Positions 1-7,789 of a stretch of 18,065 nucleotides of DNA are shown piece after piece. This stretch comes from Desulfobulbaceae bacterium (GTDB lineage: Bacteria; Desulfobacterota; Desulfobulbia; Desulfobulbales; Desulfobulbaceae). Made by a program: the position numbers and the translations under genes. Position 1 is the first letter of the stretch. The number at the start of each line of letters is the position of its first letter. Location of the stretch: positions 1-18,065 of the forward strand of contig JALVAI010000452.1 in assembly GCA_027011235.1 (NCBI GenBank). Reading direction: 5' to 3'. Under the pieces are notes generated by a model. The model made no database searches, was not told the origin of the DNA, and saw only the letters and a program-made list of their open reading frames with translations.

Positions 1-130
1 TGTAAAATTGTTGACCCGACACACCGGGCCGTGAAACTCTAAACTCCAGTAAAAACACAGATATACAGGTAGTATGTTGTGAATCACCCCGGCACACACG
101 ACGCAGTAGATCGAAGTTTTTATGACGCCA

Positions 131-1015
131 TCATGATATAATCTCCGTCCCGATCCCTTCCGGGGTAAAAATTTCCAGCAGCACGGCATGCTCCCGCCGC
201 CCATCGATGATATGGGTTTTGGTTACACCGCCATCCAGGGCCGCCTGACAACAACGGACCTTGGGGATCATGCCGCCGCCGATAACATCCTGGTCAATCA
301 GGGTCTCTATTTCATCCCGGTGGATGGTGGACAGGAGATCACCCTCGGAATTCTTCACCCCTTCCACATCGGTGAGCAGGATCAGCTTGACGGCTCCGAG
401 CTCGGCGGCAATGGCGCCTGCCACCAGATCAGCGTTGATATTAAACGCCTGCCCGTCCTCACCCACGCCCACCGGCGCAATGACCGGAATAAAATCCTGA
501 CTGTCCAGGGTTTGCAGAATATCCGGATTGATCCTGGTCACCTCGCCGACCCGGCCCAGATCAATGAGTTCAGGCGGCCGGTTGGCATCGTCGGATTTAC
601 TGTGGATGCGCATCTTCCTCGCCTGGACAAGATCGCCGTCCCGGCCGGACAGGCCAACCGCCTTGCCGCCGCAGTGGTTGATCAGACCGACGATTTCCTT
701 GTTGACCTTGCCCACCAGCACCATTTCGACCACGTCCATGGTTTCGCCGTCGGTCACCCGCATTCCCTGGATATAGCTGGGCGTGATCTGCATCTTTTCC
801 AGGAAACGGTTGATCTGTGGCCCGCCGCCATGGACAATAACCGGATTCAAACCGATGTACTTCATCAAAATGATATCAAGGGCGAAATTCTTCTTGAGCT
901 CTTCATCTACCATGGCATGGCCGCCATACTTGATCACCACGGTTTTTTCATTAAATTCACGGATATATGGCAGCGACTCTATCAGGACCTTGGCCTTGGC
1001 TATGCTTTTTTCCAT
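131..1015 (-). CDS. argB: Acetylglutamate kinase
   Basis: The product (294 aa) phosphorylates N-acetylglutamate with ATP, the second step of arginine synthesis, in the cytoplasm. It is a full-length amino-acid kinase. The glycine-rich ATP segment VIKYGG has Lys29, HGGGPQ lies at 62-67, and GLSGRDGD, a NADLVAG segment and GGGMIPK follow in the family order. The N-terminal helix (about 1-20) and the C-terminal stretch with His268, Glu281 and a GIGT motif at 287-290 resemble the hexameric, arginine-inhibited enzymes, so feedback inhibition by arginine is likely (inference from family knowledge). The start ATG follows GTGGAGATGGT, a good ribosome site. The gene is divergent from lptA. No other arg gene is visible, and the 130 bp to the left edge contain nothing I can assign. 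Confidence 0.97.
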   Translation of the reverse strand: MEKSIAKAKVLIESLPYIREFNEKTVVIKYGGHAMVDEELKKNFALDIILMKYIGLNPVIVHGGGPQINRFLEKMQITPSYIQGMRVTDGETMDVVEMVLVGKVNKEIVGLINHCGGKAVGLSGRDGDLVQARKMRIHSKSDDANRPPELIDLGRVGEVTRINPDILQTLDSQDFIPVIAPVGVGEDGQAFNINADLVAGAIAAELGAVKLILLTDVEGVKNSEGDLLSTIHRDEIETLIDQDVIGGGMIPKVRCCQAALDGGVTKTHIIDGRREHAVLLEIFTPEGIGTEIIS

Positions 1016-1076
1016 ACCATCTCCACATCAAATGATCACAAGGGGCCGGTTTTTCCGACACGGGTAGAAACAAGCT

Positions 1077-1105
1077 ATATTACCCGTCCCGCAAACGGCT
1101 GTAAA
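1077..1105 (-). promoter_or_regulatory. Candidate sigma70 promoter for argB
   Basis: On the minus strand TTTACA (-35, five of six matches) is separated by exactly 17 bp from TAATAT (-10, four of six), about 60 bp upstream of the argB start. It is the best match found in the divergent argB/lptA spacer on this strand. I see no clear ArgR box. Visual consensus match only. Confidence 0.4.
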
Positions 1106-1151
1106 CAGTTGTATTGCAGGATTACGCAGAGGAAAACCGCACCGGAACCTC

Positions 1152-1180
1152 TTTACTTTTATTCGATGACCTTGTACAAT
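1152..1180 (+). promoter_or_regulatory. Candidate sigma70 promoter for lptA-lptB-rpoN-ptsN
   Basis: TTTACT (-35, four of six) and TACAAT (-10, five of six) are 17 bp apart, about 72 bp upstream of the lptA ATG. A second TATAAT at 1241-1246 is only 5 bp before the ATG and has no matching -35 hexamer, so I prefer this pair. Visual consensus match only. Confidence 0.42.
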
Positions 1181-1251
1181 TGCCTTTGCAAAAAACAAAC
1201 CGGATACATATCCTCCCTGCTTTTTTTAGAAAAACATACATATAATAGGTT

Positions 1252-1782
1252 ATGAAAACACTAACGATAAAAAATATTCCACTGCTCATTTTACCGGCGA
1301 TCCTTCTGTTGCTTTCGGTCGCCGCCTTTGGAGCCGACAAGGCATCGGCGCCCATCCACATCGAAGCGGACCGGATGATCTCCCAGGAACAGAAAAATTC
1401 GGTCATATTTCTCGGCAACGTTGATGCCAGCCAGGGTAACCTGACCATTCGTTGCCAGGAGATGACCGTCTACTACACCCAGGACAAGGGCAAAAAAAAG
1501 GGCCGGAACAGTTCCAGCGAGGTCAAGAAACTCATCTGCAGAAAAAATGTGGAAATCACCCAGGGTGACTGGCTCGGCACCGGCAATCGCATGGATTATT
1601 TTGCCAGGGACCGCAAGGTAATCCTCAGCGGCAATGCCAAGGCATGGCAGGGTCCCAACATGGTATCGGGCAAGACAATCACCTACTATCTCGATGAAAA
1701 GCGCTCCATTGTCGAGCAGGACAGGAAAAAATCCGGTCGGGTCACGGCGGTCATTCATCCGGAATCGGACACAAAAAAATGA
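1252..1782 (+). CDS. lptA: LPS transport periplasmic protein LptA (OstA-like)
   Basis: A small periplasmic protein (176 aa) that forms part of the bridge carrying lipopolysaccharide from the inner to the outer membrane. Residues 1-28 form a signal peptide: MKTLTIK, a hydrophobic core rich in Leu/Ile/Ala, and a cleavage site after AAFGA. The mature part starts APIHIEADRM and continues with repeated beta-strand segments such as FLGNVDASQGNLTIRC and VILSGNAKAWQGPN, the OstA/LptA jelly-roll pattern. Length is normal for the family. The start has only a weak AGG very close to the ATG, but the signal peptide fixes it. The stop overlaps the lptB start by 4 nt (ATGA), so the two are translationally coupled. 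The usual upstream partner lptC is not here: the neighbour is divergent argB. Confidence 0.88.
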   Translation: MKTLTIKNIPLLILPAILLLLSVAAFGADKASAPIHIEADRMISQEQKNSVIFLGNVDASQGNLTIRCQEMTVYYTQDKGKKKGRNSSSEVKKLICRKNVEITQGDWLGTGNRMDYFARDRKVILSGNAKAWQGPNMVSGKTITYYLDEKRSIVEQDRKKSGRVTAVIHPESDTKK

Positions 1783-2513
1783 CCGCTGACTGCTCTCTGC
1801 TTGAAACCAGAAACCTGGTCAAGGAGTACCGCAACCGGCGGGTGGTGGACCAGGTCAACCTGCAGGTTACCGCAGCCTCGGTTGTCGGCCTGCTGGGCCC
1901 CAACGGCGCCGGTAAGACCACAACCTTTTACTCCATGGTCGGCTTTATCCGGCCGACGGACGGTTCTATATTGCTGGACGGTGAGGATATTACCGCCCTG
2001 CCCATCCACAAAAGGGCCTCACGCGGCATTACCTACCTGGCCCAGGAGCCATCGGTATTCAAGAAACTGACCGTGGTTGAAAATGTCCGCATCGTCCTGG
2101 AACCTTTGGGACTGCCGAAAAATGAAATCAACAACCGCATTGAGGAGTTGATGGATGAGCTCAAAATAGGCTACCTGGCGGACAACAAAGGGCATGCCCT
2201 GTCCGGCGGAGAACGGCGGCGGGTGGAGATCATGCGCGCCCTGGCCACCCGGCCCAGATTTATCCTGCTCGATGAACCCTTTGCCGGGGTTGATCCACTG
2301 TCGGTGGCTGACCTGCAGCAGATCATCCGTAGTTTGAAAGAGAAAAACTTAGGGGTCCTGATTTCCGACCACAATGTTCGCGAAACACTCCAGGTCTGTG
2401 ACTTTGCCTATATCATGAATGACGGACGAATCCTGACCAGCGGCGCTGCCGTTGATATTACCGAAAGCTCCCTGGCCCGAAAGATGTATCTTGGTGAAAA
2501 TTTCAGCATGTAA
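1779..2513 (+). CDS. lptB: LPS export ABC transporter ATP-binding protein LptB
   Basis: The cytoplasmic ATPase (244 aa) that powers LptFG-driven extraction of LPS from the inner membrane. All ABC motifs are intact: Walker A GPNGAGKTT (40-48), Q-loop Gln89 in TYLAQEPSVF, signature LSGGERRR (141-148), Walker B FILLDEP with Asp165 and Glu166, and the H-loop His198 in LISDHNV. The FAGVDP stretch after Walker B and the YLAQEPSVF Q-loop are typical of LptB rather than of general ABC ATPases. It overlaps lptA by 4 nt and is followed 45 bp later by rpoN, the common proteobacterial order. The permease partners LptF and LptG are not in the window. Confidence 0.96.
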   Translation: MTADCSLLETRNLVKEYRNRRVVDQVNLQVTAASVVGLLGPNGAGKTTTFYSMVGFIRPTDGSILLDGEDITALPIHKRASRGITYLAQEPSVFKKLTVVENVRIVLEPLGLPKNEINNRIEELMDELKIGYLADNKGHALSGGERRRVEIMRALATRPRFILLDEPFAGVDPLSVADLQQIIRSLKEKNLGVLISDHNVRETLQVCDFAYIMNDGRILTSGAAVDITESSLARKMYLGENFSM

Positions 2514-2558
2514 GGCGATCAGTTTTGATCATCGGAACCACAGGTAACAGCACAAAAA

Positions 2559-4010
2559 ATGCTTGATCTTCGCCAAAACCTCAAACTTGCCCAAAAGCTG
2601 GTCATGACGCCGCAGCTGCGGCAGGCCATCAAGCTTTTGCAGCTTAACCGCCTGGAGCTCACCGATGCCCTGCAGGCTGAAATTGAGCAGAATCCCATGC
2701 TGGAAGAGGTGGTGCCCACCCGGGAAGAAAAAACCAATCCGGATGAACTGGGTGCCGCCGAACACAGGGAAAGGGTGGAAGAACCCGTTACCAGCCAGGT
2801 AGAGGGCGAAGACCCGGCCAAGGTGGCGGAGGTCAACTGGGATGACTATGCCAACACCTTTGACACCGATTTTTCTTTTGCCCGGGAAACTCCCCCGGCC
2901 GATGCCCCTTCCCAGTTCGATTTTATTTCCAAGGCACCGGGGCTTGATTCTTTCCTGCTCTGGCAGCTGACCCATATGGACCTTGACGAACTGGACACCA
3001 GATTAACCCATTTTATCGTCGGCAATCTCGACGGTCATGGTTTCCTGGAGGCAGACGTAGAAGATATTGCCGCCTATGGCAACTGTTCGGAAGAAGAGGC
3101 CAAAGGCGCCATTCGCCTTGTCCAGAGTCTTGATCCACCCGGAATCGCCGGCCGCGATATCCGGGAATCACTGCTTTTACAACTTGAGCGCAAGGGACTG
3201 GAAGAGACTCTTGCTTACTCGATTATCGATACCCACCTCAACCTGCTGCAGACAAAAAATTATGCCCAGATTGCCCGGGAAACCGGTTCCTCGGTCCGGC
3301 TGGTCAAGGAAGCGGTCAAGATCATCGAGCAGCTCCAGCCCTACCCGGGGAACGAATACAGCAACGAACAGACAAACTATGTAATTCCCGACGTCTATGT
3401 ATATAAAGTTGACGATGATTTTGTCATCCAGCTCAACGACGACGGTCTGCCCAAACTCCAGATCTCGGAAGAGTACAAGGCCCTGCTCAAGCAGAAAAAC
3501 TCCATGTCCAGCGAATCAAAGAGTTATCTGCGTGAATCAAAACGCAATGCCGAATGGTTCATCAAGTCCATCCACCAGCGGCAACGGACTATTTACAAGG
3601 TCATGGAGAGTTTGCTCAAATTTCAACGGGACTTCTTTGAACGGGGTCCGGGCTACCTCAAGCCCCTCATCCTGCGTGATGTCGCCGATGATATCGGCAT
3701 GCACGAATCAACGGTCAGTCGGGTCACCTCCCATAAGTATGCCCATACCCCCCAGGGTATCTATGAGTTGAAATATTTTTTCTCAACAGCCGTGGCCACC
3801 ACCGATGGTGACGTTGTTGCCGCCGAGGCCATCAAGACTAAAATCCGCCGTTATATTGCCGCTGAAGACCCGACCAAACCACTCAGCGACAATAAAATCT
3901 CGCAAATGCTGGCCGAAGAAAAGATCAAGGTCGCCAGGCGCACCGTAGCCAAGTACAGGGACCAGATGAAAATTCTGCCGGTCAAACATCGGCGTCAGGC
4001 AAGGACTTAG
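2559..4010 (+). CDS. rpoN: RNA polymerase sigma-54 factor
   Basis: Alternative sigma factor (483 aa) that directs RNA polymerase to -24/-12 promoters and needs an AAA+ enhancer-binding activator. Region I (1-50) is Gln/Leu-rich, with LRQNLKLAQKLVMTPQL and QAIKLLQL. An acidic, variable region II follows (about 51-105). The core-binding domain starts near the DFISKAPGLDSFLLWQL segment, then comes the helix-turn-helix region around HESTVSRVTSHKY. The RpoN box ARRTVAKYR lies at 459-467, close to the C-terminus. Length is typical (E. coli about 477 aa). The SD is weak (AGG about 15 nt upstream of the ATG). The gene lies 45 bp after lptB and 6 bp before ptsN, so it is very likely co-transcribed. 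The usual hpf gene between rpoN and ptsN is absent. Confidence 0.97.
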   Translation: MLDLRQNLKLAQKLVMTPQLRQAIKLLQLNRLELTDALQAEIEQNPMLEEVVPTREEKTNPDELGAAEHRERVEEPVTSQVEGEDPAKVAEVNWDDYANTFDTDFSFARETPPADAPSQFDFISKAPGLDSFLLWQLTHMDLDELDTRLTHFIVGNLDGHGFLEADVEDIAAYGNCSEEEAKGAIRLVQSLDPPGIAGRDIRESLLLQLERKGLEETLAYSIIDTHLNLLQTKNYAQIARETGSSVRLVKEAVKIIEQLQPYPGNEYSNEQTNYVIPDVYVYKVDDDFVIQLNDDGLPKLQISEEYKALLKQKNSMSSESKSYLRESKRNAEWFIKSIHQRQRTIYKVMESLLKFQRDFFERGPGYLKPLILRDVADDIGMHESTVSRVTSHKYAHTPQGIYELKYFFSTAVATTDGDVVAAEAIKTKIRRYIAAEDPTKPLSDNKISQMLAEEKIKVARRTVAKYRDQMKILPVKHRRQART

Positions 4011-4016
4011 AACAAC

Positions 4017-4463
4017 ATGCTTACACTCGGCCACCAATGCATCATCCTGGAGATGCAATCAACCGGCAAGGACGAGGCCCTGCGGGAACTTGCCTCTGCC
4101 GTACAGACCTGCTGCGGGGACGTTGATCCAGACATGCTGGTGAATGTCCTGCAGGAAAGGGAACAGGTGGGCTCCACCGGCGTTGGTAACGGGGTTGCCA
4201 TACCCCATGCCAAGGTACCCGGCCTGGACCGTCCGGTTCTCTGCTTTGGGCGCTCAAGCACAGGTATCAGTTTTGAGGCCATTGACAACAGACCGGTCCA
4301 TCTCTTTGTGCAGATCCTCTCACCCACGGGCAAGGCCGATGAATATCTCCGCTCCCTGGCCCGGGTCAGCCAGCTGCTGAAAAATGAGGCCAATCGCAGG
4401 CTCCTGATGCAGGCCACGGACAAACAGCAGATCCTCGATCTTTTCAACAGCGATCAGCTGTGA
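4017..4463 (+). CDS. ptsN: PTS IIA-like nitrogen-regulatory protein PtsN (EIIA-Ntr)
   Basis: A cytoplasmic phosphocarrier (148 aa) of the nitrogen PTS. It takes phosphate from an HPr-type protein and acts in regulation rather than sugar uptake. The PTS_EIIA type-2 fold is complete: KDEALRELA near the N-terminus, then the active-site segment GNGVAIPHAK with phospho-acceptor His64, and the C-terminal LARVSQLLKNEANRRLL helix. AAGGA lies 11 nt before the ATG, inside the end of rpoN, 6 bp away. An in-frame ATG at 4053 would cut into the N-terminal strand, so I keep the upstream start. It is the last gene of the lptA-lptB-rpoN cluster here. rapZ and an NPr gene, frequent neighbours elsewhere, are missing. 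Confidence 0.92.
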   Translation: MLTLGHQCIILEMQSTGKDEALRELASAVQTCCGDVDPDMLVNVLQEREQVGSTGVGNGVAIPHAKVPGLDRPVLCFGRSSTGISFEAIDNRPVHLFVQILSPTGKADEYLRSLARVSQLLKNEANRRLLMQATDKQQILDLFNSDQL

Positions 4464-4478
4464 CATTTCTCCCCCCCC

Positions 4479-4516
4479 AAAAAAAACCGGCCCGCCGAAA
4501 CATTTCGGCGGGCCGG
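4479..4516 (-). terminator. Rho-independent terminator of the DAHP synthase gene
   Basis: 4487-4516 is a perfect 14-bp inverted repeat (CCGGCCCGCCGAAA, CA, TTTCGGCGGGCCGG). Read on the minus strand it is followed by eight T (plus-strand A8, 4479-4486), so it terminates the gene ending at 4543. No T-tract follows it on the plus strand, so for ptsN it is at best a weak stop. The realistic loop is larger than 2 nt because the inner A/T pairs would open. Confidence 0.9.
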
Positions 4517-4542
4517 ATAACAGGCAGGATAGCAAAAAAGAA

Positions 4543-5889
4543 TCAACTGCGTATCATTTCAGCTATCTGAAAGGCCATTTCCAGGGATTGCTCCGCATTG
4601 AGACGCGGATCACAGGTGGTCAGATAATTCTCTCCAAGCTGGGCATCGGCCAGTTGCCGGGCCCCGCCGGTGCATTCGGTAACATTGTCGCCGGTCAACT
4701 CAAAATGAACGCCGCCTGGTATGGTCCCCTCGGACCAGTGCAATTCAAAAAAGCATCGCAATTCCGATAAAATATCATCAAAGCTCCTGGTCTTATGCCC
4801 ACTTTTTGCCTTGCGGATATTGGCATGCATGGGGTCGCAGCTCCACAACACATTCAACCCCTCTTTTTTCACCGCCCGAACAAGCGGCGGCAGGTATTTT
4901 TCAATATCACGGGCCCCAAACCGGGCAATCAGGGTCATTCGGCCCGGTTCGTTGGTGGGATTCAATCGCTCGATAATGGCCAGGATATCATCAATATCAT
5001 GCTTGGGCCCCACCTTCATGCCGATGGGATTAAGAACTCCCCGCAGAAACTCGACATGGGCGCCGTCGATCTGGCGGGTACGGTCACCAATCCACAGCAT
5101 ATGGCCGGAACAGTCATACCAACCGCCCCGGGTTGAATCCTCACGGGTCAACGCCTCCTCGTAACCAAGGAACAGGGCCTCGTGGGAGGTATAAAACTGC
5201 GCCTGTTTAAGCTGGGGTGTGTCAGTGTCTATACCAATGGTTTCCATGAAGGCCAGGGCCTGACTGATCTGCTTGGCCAGTCGTTCATAGGATCTGCCCA
5301 TGGGCGACTGCTTGACAAATTCCTGGTTCCAGGCCTGGACCCGGTGCAGGGCGCCGAATCCCCCTTTGGTAAAGGCCCGCAACAGGTTCAAGGTAGCAGC
5401 TGACATATTATATCCCTGCAGCAGGCGGGCCGGATCAGGAGTTCGCGCTTCCAGGGTCGGCTCAATAGAATTGGCCATGTCTCCCCGGTAACTCGGCAGC
5501 TCGACTCCGTTTACTATTTCAGTGTCGGAAGAACGCGGTTTGGCATACTGACCGGCTATGCGGCCAACCTTGACCACCGGCTTGCCGCCGGCATAGGTCA
5601 GGGTAACCGCCATCTGCAAAAGGACCTTCAAGGTCTCCCGGATATTGGGCGCCGTACAACGGGCAAATTCCTCGGAACAGTCTCCGCCCTGCAAAAGAAA
5701 GGCCTCCCCGCGTGACGCCTGGGCCAGCTGCTCCTTCAGGTCCCTGATTTCACCGGCAAACACCAGCGGCGGCAGGGTGGCGATGGTCGCTAAAATTTCC
5801 TCCAGCCTTTCCTTGTCCGGCCAGTTCGGCTGCTGTAAAACAGGACGGCTCCGCCAACTTGTTTTTGTCCACGTACTTGTTTCAGTCAT
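4543..5889 (-). CDS. Class II 3-deoxy-7-phosphoheptulonate (DAHP) synthase
   Basis: Condenses PEP with erythrose 4-phosphate, the first step of the shikimate pathway to aromatic amino acids. The protein (448 aa) is the plant/Mycobacterium-type class II enzyme, not the AroFGH type: it begins WTKTSWRSRPVLQQPNWPD and contains LLQGGDCSEEFARC, VGRIAGQYAKPRS, LPSYRGDMAN and VGPKHD. Metal ligands of the family are present: Cys71, His355 (CDPMHAN), Glu397 (HFELTGDNVTEC) and Asp427 (TTCDPRLN). AAGGA lies about 11 nt before the ATG. The gene stands alone, converging on ptsN and ending in the hairpin at 4487-4516. A 203-bp gap containing a REP-like element separates it from the next upstream gene. I saw no convincing promoter. 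Symbols aroF, aroG and aroH are all used for such genes, so none is given. Confidence 0.96.
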   Translation of the reverse strand: MTETSTWTKTSWRSRPVLQQPNWPDKERLEEILATIATLPPLVFAGEIRDLKEQLAQASRGEAFLLQGGDCSEEFARCTAPNIRETLKVLLQMAVTLTYAGGKPVVKVGRIAGQYAKPRSSDTEIVNGVELPSYRGDMANSIEPTLEARTPDPARLLQGYNMSAATLNLLRAFTKGGFGALHRVQAWNQEFVKQSPMGRSYERLAKQISQALAFMETIGIDTDTPQLKQAQFYTSHEALFLGYEEALTREDSTRGGWYDCSGHMLWIGDRTRQIDGAHVEFLRGVLNPIGMKVGPKHDIDDILAIIERLNPTNEPGRMTLIARFGARDIEKYLPPLVRAVKKEGLNVLWSCDPMHANIRKAKSGHKTRSFDDILSELRCFFELHWSEGTIPGGVHFELTGDNVTECTGGARQLADAQLGENYLTTCDPRLNAEQSLEMAFQIAEMIRS

Positions 5890-5995
5890 GATATTCTACA
5901 TCCTTAATAAAACCAACATGGCCAACGCCACTTTCCCGACGACAGCCACAAGCAACGAATACGAGCATTGCCCGCAACCCAAAGCAAACGACACA

Positions 5996-6020
5996 TTCGC
6001 GGCCAAAGCCGCTCCTACAG
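5996..6020 (+). repeat. REP-like palindromic element, copy 1
   Basis: A 25-nt element of the form TTCGCGG...CCGCTCCTACAG, with a small hairpin GCGGC-CAAA-GCCGC at 5999-6012. It closely matches the REP consensus known from pseudomonads (TTCGCGGG, loop, CCCGCTCCTACA). It lies in the noncoding gap between the DAHP synthase and the HsdR-N-like gene. Identity with copy 2 covers 24 nt (6006-6029 against 11560-11583), and weaker similarity continues to about 6048. Confidence 0.75.
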
Positions 6021-6092
6021 ACTTGGGTTACGGATAAAACCTGCCTTTGCTGAGGAGACAACCTTGTTTTACGAACAATAAATTACGAAAAA

Positions 6093-6662
6093 TTACGGAA
6101 GGTTGCAACTGTCACCCCGACAGCAAATTTCAAGATCAAAGGTGTTTAACACCCTGAGAGCTTTTTCCCGTTGTCCGGGATCGTCATAGGCCTCGAACCG
6201 GGCCTCTTGCAATAATTTTTCCGCCTGCCGCCGGTCGGGAATGGCCTCCATGCCTCTGGCCAGCACCTTGCCCCGGGCTGTTTCCAGCAGTTCCGCATCC
6301 CGGCCATTGGTAATCACCCCATAGGGAATGCGATAGTCGGGATCAAGGACCCGGGCTGCGGCAATAACAGACTTCTCCCTGGTGACCAGGGAGCCCGGAC
6401 CGTATCGAAGAATAAACAGGCGCCTTCCCTCTATGCGCACGGTCAGGTCGATAATGGACCGGACAAAAATATGATTAAAGGTCGTTTCAATGCACAGGCG
6501 CGGCTCAAGCTCATTTCTGGCATACCCTTTTTCTTCAACCAGCATTCTGGCCAGCCATTGCCGGGTCCGTTCATCATCGGTATCAGGCAGCTCTTCACCG
6601 GTCAGGTAATCCTGCAGGACACCATAGACAATATGGTGTCCCGAGACAGTCCGCTTGACCAT
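6093..6662 (-). CDS. HsdR N-terminal-like protein, nuclease motif degenerate
   Basis: The protein (189 aa) resembles the stand-alone domain called type I restriction enzyme R protein N-terminus (HSDR_N_2). It has DDERTRQWLARMLVEEKGY (30-47), a basic/hydrophobic strand with SIIDLTV (Asp72), and IPYGVITNGRDAELLE near the end. Active members carry Asp and a following Glu-X-Lys. Here the expected Glu-X-Lys site reads ILRYGP (Arg86-Tyr87-Gly88), so catalysis looks lost. No hsdM or hsdS is nearby, so it is not a working restriction system. It lies 24 bp after the acsE-like gene and is presumably co-transcribed. CGGA lies 5 nt before the ATG, inside that 24-bp gap. The C-terminus carries Cys-Cys-Arg-Gly-Asp-Ser-Cys, perhaps a metal site. 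Function unknown. Confidence 0.75.
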   Translation of the reverse strand: MVKRTVSGHHIVYGVLQDYLTGEELPDTDDERTRQWLARMLVEEKGYARNELEPRLCIETTFNHIFVRSIIDLTVRIEGRRLFILRYGPGSLVTREKSVIAAARVLDPDYRIPYGVITNGRDAELLETARGKVLARGMEAIPDRRQAEKLLQEARFEAYDDPGQREKALRVLNTFDLEICCRGDSCNLP

Positions 6663-6686
6663 AAATTCCGTCCGGATTATGACCCG

Positions 6687-7583
6687 TTACAGCTCAAGCC
6701 AGGACTCGGAAAAAACGGTCTGGCCGGACAGGGCCTTGTAGGTCTTGTAATGCTCAAGCGCCGCTCCCTCTAGCGAGGCGGGATCAGGTTCGTTGCCGTC
6801 CATCATGCCATGGACCAGGTCAACCAACTCCTGGCGTTCACCCCTGCAAATGGCCATCAGCTCCTTATCATACGAGTTGACGATGGCGGTGGAAATGCCG
6901 TATTTCATCAACATGATAAGATAGGTGCGATCCAGATACTTGCGCAGATGATCGGCAACGCCGTTGGAAACGTTTGACAGACCAACCGTGGAACCGGAAC
7001 CGGGGGCGATATCACCAAGCATCATCATAAACTCAAGGCCAGAGGCGATCTGGTCGGCGCCAAGGGTAATGGGCGTGCCGATGGGATCAAAGAGGATCTT
7101 TTCATTGGGTATCCCAGCCTCGTTCAGGGCCATCATCAGATCAACCGCCATGGCGGCGCGCTCGTTGGAATCACGCGGCATCCCGTCCGGACCCCAGAGC
7201 AGGGCAATAACATCGCAACCCGCTTCAGCGGCAACGGGAATCAGGGCCTCCATGCGTTCCGGCTGGGCGGAAATGGAGTTCATAATTGCCTGGCTCTTAT
7301 TGGCGACCACCTTGAATCCGGCGGCCATGGCATCGGTGTTGGTGGAATCCAGACACAGGGGAGTGTCCACCGCTGCCTGCACGGTCTCAACAACCCAGGG
7401 CATGAGTTCGGTGCCGTCCTTGCGGGCTGGTCCAATGTTCAAATCAAGATATGCAGCTCCAGCGGCCGTCTCTTCCTTGGCCATCTCCTGGATCGGTCCC
7501 GGATTTCGTTCCTTCATGGCGTTACCACTGCGGGTTCCCATGATATTTATACTCTCGGCGATAGCCTTAACCGTTAATGCCAT
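6687..7583 (-). CDS. acsE: Methyltetrahydrofolate:corrinoid methyltransferase, AcsE-like
   Basis: A cytoplasmic pterin-binding TIM-barrel enzyme (298 aa). The family moves the methyl group of methyl-tetrahydrofolate to the cobalt of a corrinoid protein, in the Wood-Ljungdahl pathway to the corrinoid/iron-sulfur protein. Visible features are SINIMGTRSGNAMKERN near the N-terminus, AYLDLNIGPARKDG with Asp47 and Asn49, CLDSTN (77-82) with Asp79 and Asn82, FDPIGTPIT and GLSNVSNG (201-208) with Asn204 and Asn207, which match the folate-contacting segments of MeTr/AcsE. It is longer than the Moorella enzyme (about 262 aa) through a C-terminal tail. AAGGAGAG lies before the ATG. It is first of a two-gene unit with the HsdR-N-like gene. 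No acsCD or metH is in the window, so the corrinoid partner, and thus acsE against another MeTr, is inferred. Confidence 0.87.
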   Translation of the reverse strand: MALTVKAIAESINIMGTRSGNAMKERNPGPIQEMAKEETAAGAAYLDLNIGPARKDGTELMPWVVETVQAAVDTPLCLDSTNTDAMAAGFKVVANKSQAIMNSISAQPERMEALIPVAAEAGCDVIALLWGPDGMPRDSNERAAMAVDLMMALNEAGIPNEKILFDPIGTPITLGADQIASGLEFMMMLGDIAPGSGSTVGLSNVSNGVADHLRKYLDRTYLIMLMKYGISTAIVNSYDKELMAICRGERQELVDLVHGMMDGNEPDPASLEGAALEHYKTYKALSGQTVFSESWLEL

Positions 7584-7682
7584 TGTACTCTCCTTGTCTG
7601 TAATCTTCTTACGATATACCCTTCAAGCGGCCCGCCCGCATAACCGGCAACGAAAAAGCCCCTGAAAACCAACCTAATATCG

Positions 7683-7722
7683 AAAAAAATGGTTGATTCC
7701 ATCAGTCCAGACCCATTTTTTT
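7683..7722 (-). other. A/T-rich inverted repeat in the acsE leader
   Basis: A perfect 10-bp inverted repeat (7683-7692 and 7713-7722, A7TGG with CCAT7) with a 20-nt spacer, ending in T7 on the minus strand. It lies between the end of the 854-aa PEP-synthase-like gene and acsE, just downstream of the promoter at 7740-7768. It could be a weak terminator for the upstream gene or part of a leader structure. The stem is too A/T-rich to be sure. Confidence 0.35.
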
Positions 7723-7739
7723 CTTCTACCGAAGCTGAT

Positions 7740-7768
7740 AATTTATCGTATTTTAGGGCAGTTGTCAA
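7740..7768 (-). promoter_or_regulatory. Candidate sigma70 promoter for acsE operon
   Basis: A perfect TTGACA (-35) on the minus strand with TAAATT (-10, four of six) after a 17-bp spacer. It would give a leader of about 150 nt before the acsE ATG at 7583. It lies just downstream of the preceding gene's stop at 7790. Consensus match by eye only. Confidence 0.45.
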
Positions 7769-7789
7769 ACTACAATTTCCGACATCCCA

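Noticed and set aside
1..130. Short open stretches reaching the left edge (for example a plus-strand frame ending at base 42)
   Set aside because: Too short to tell from chance; no motif, so not reported as a gene.
1241..1246. TATAAT directly before lptA as its promoter
   Set aside because: No matching -35 at 16-18 bp, and it would start transcription at or inside the start codon; the pair at 1152-1180 is better.
188..1255. Long open frame on the plus strand (355 codons) across argB
   Set aside because: It is antisense to a clear argB with intact motifs, has no recognisable protein features and arises from codon bias of the true gene.
6093..6662. Active restriction-modification system
   Set aside because: The Glu-X-Lys motif is missing and there are no methylase or specificity genes.
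7574..7768. Minus-strand open frame of 64 codons before acsE
   Set aside because: It overlaps the candidate promoter and the acsE start in another frame, and has no homology I recognise.
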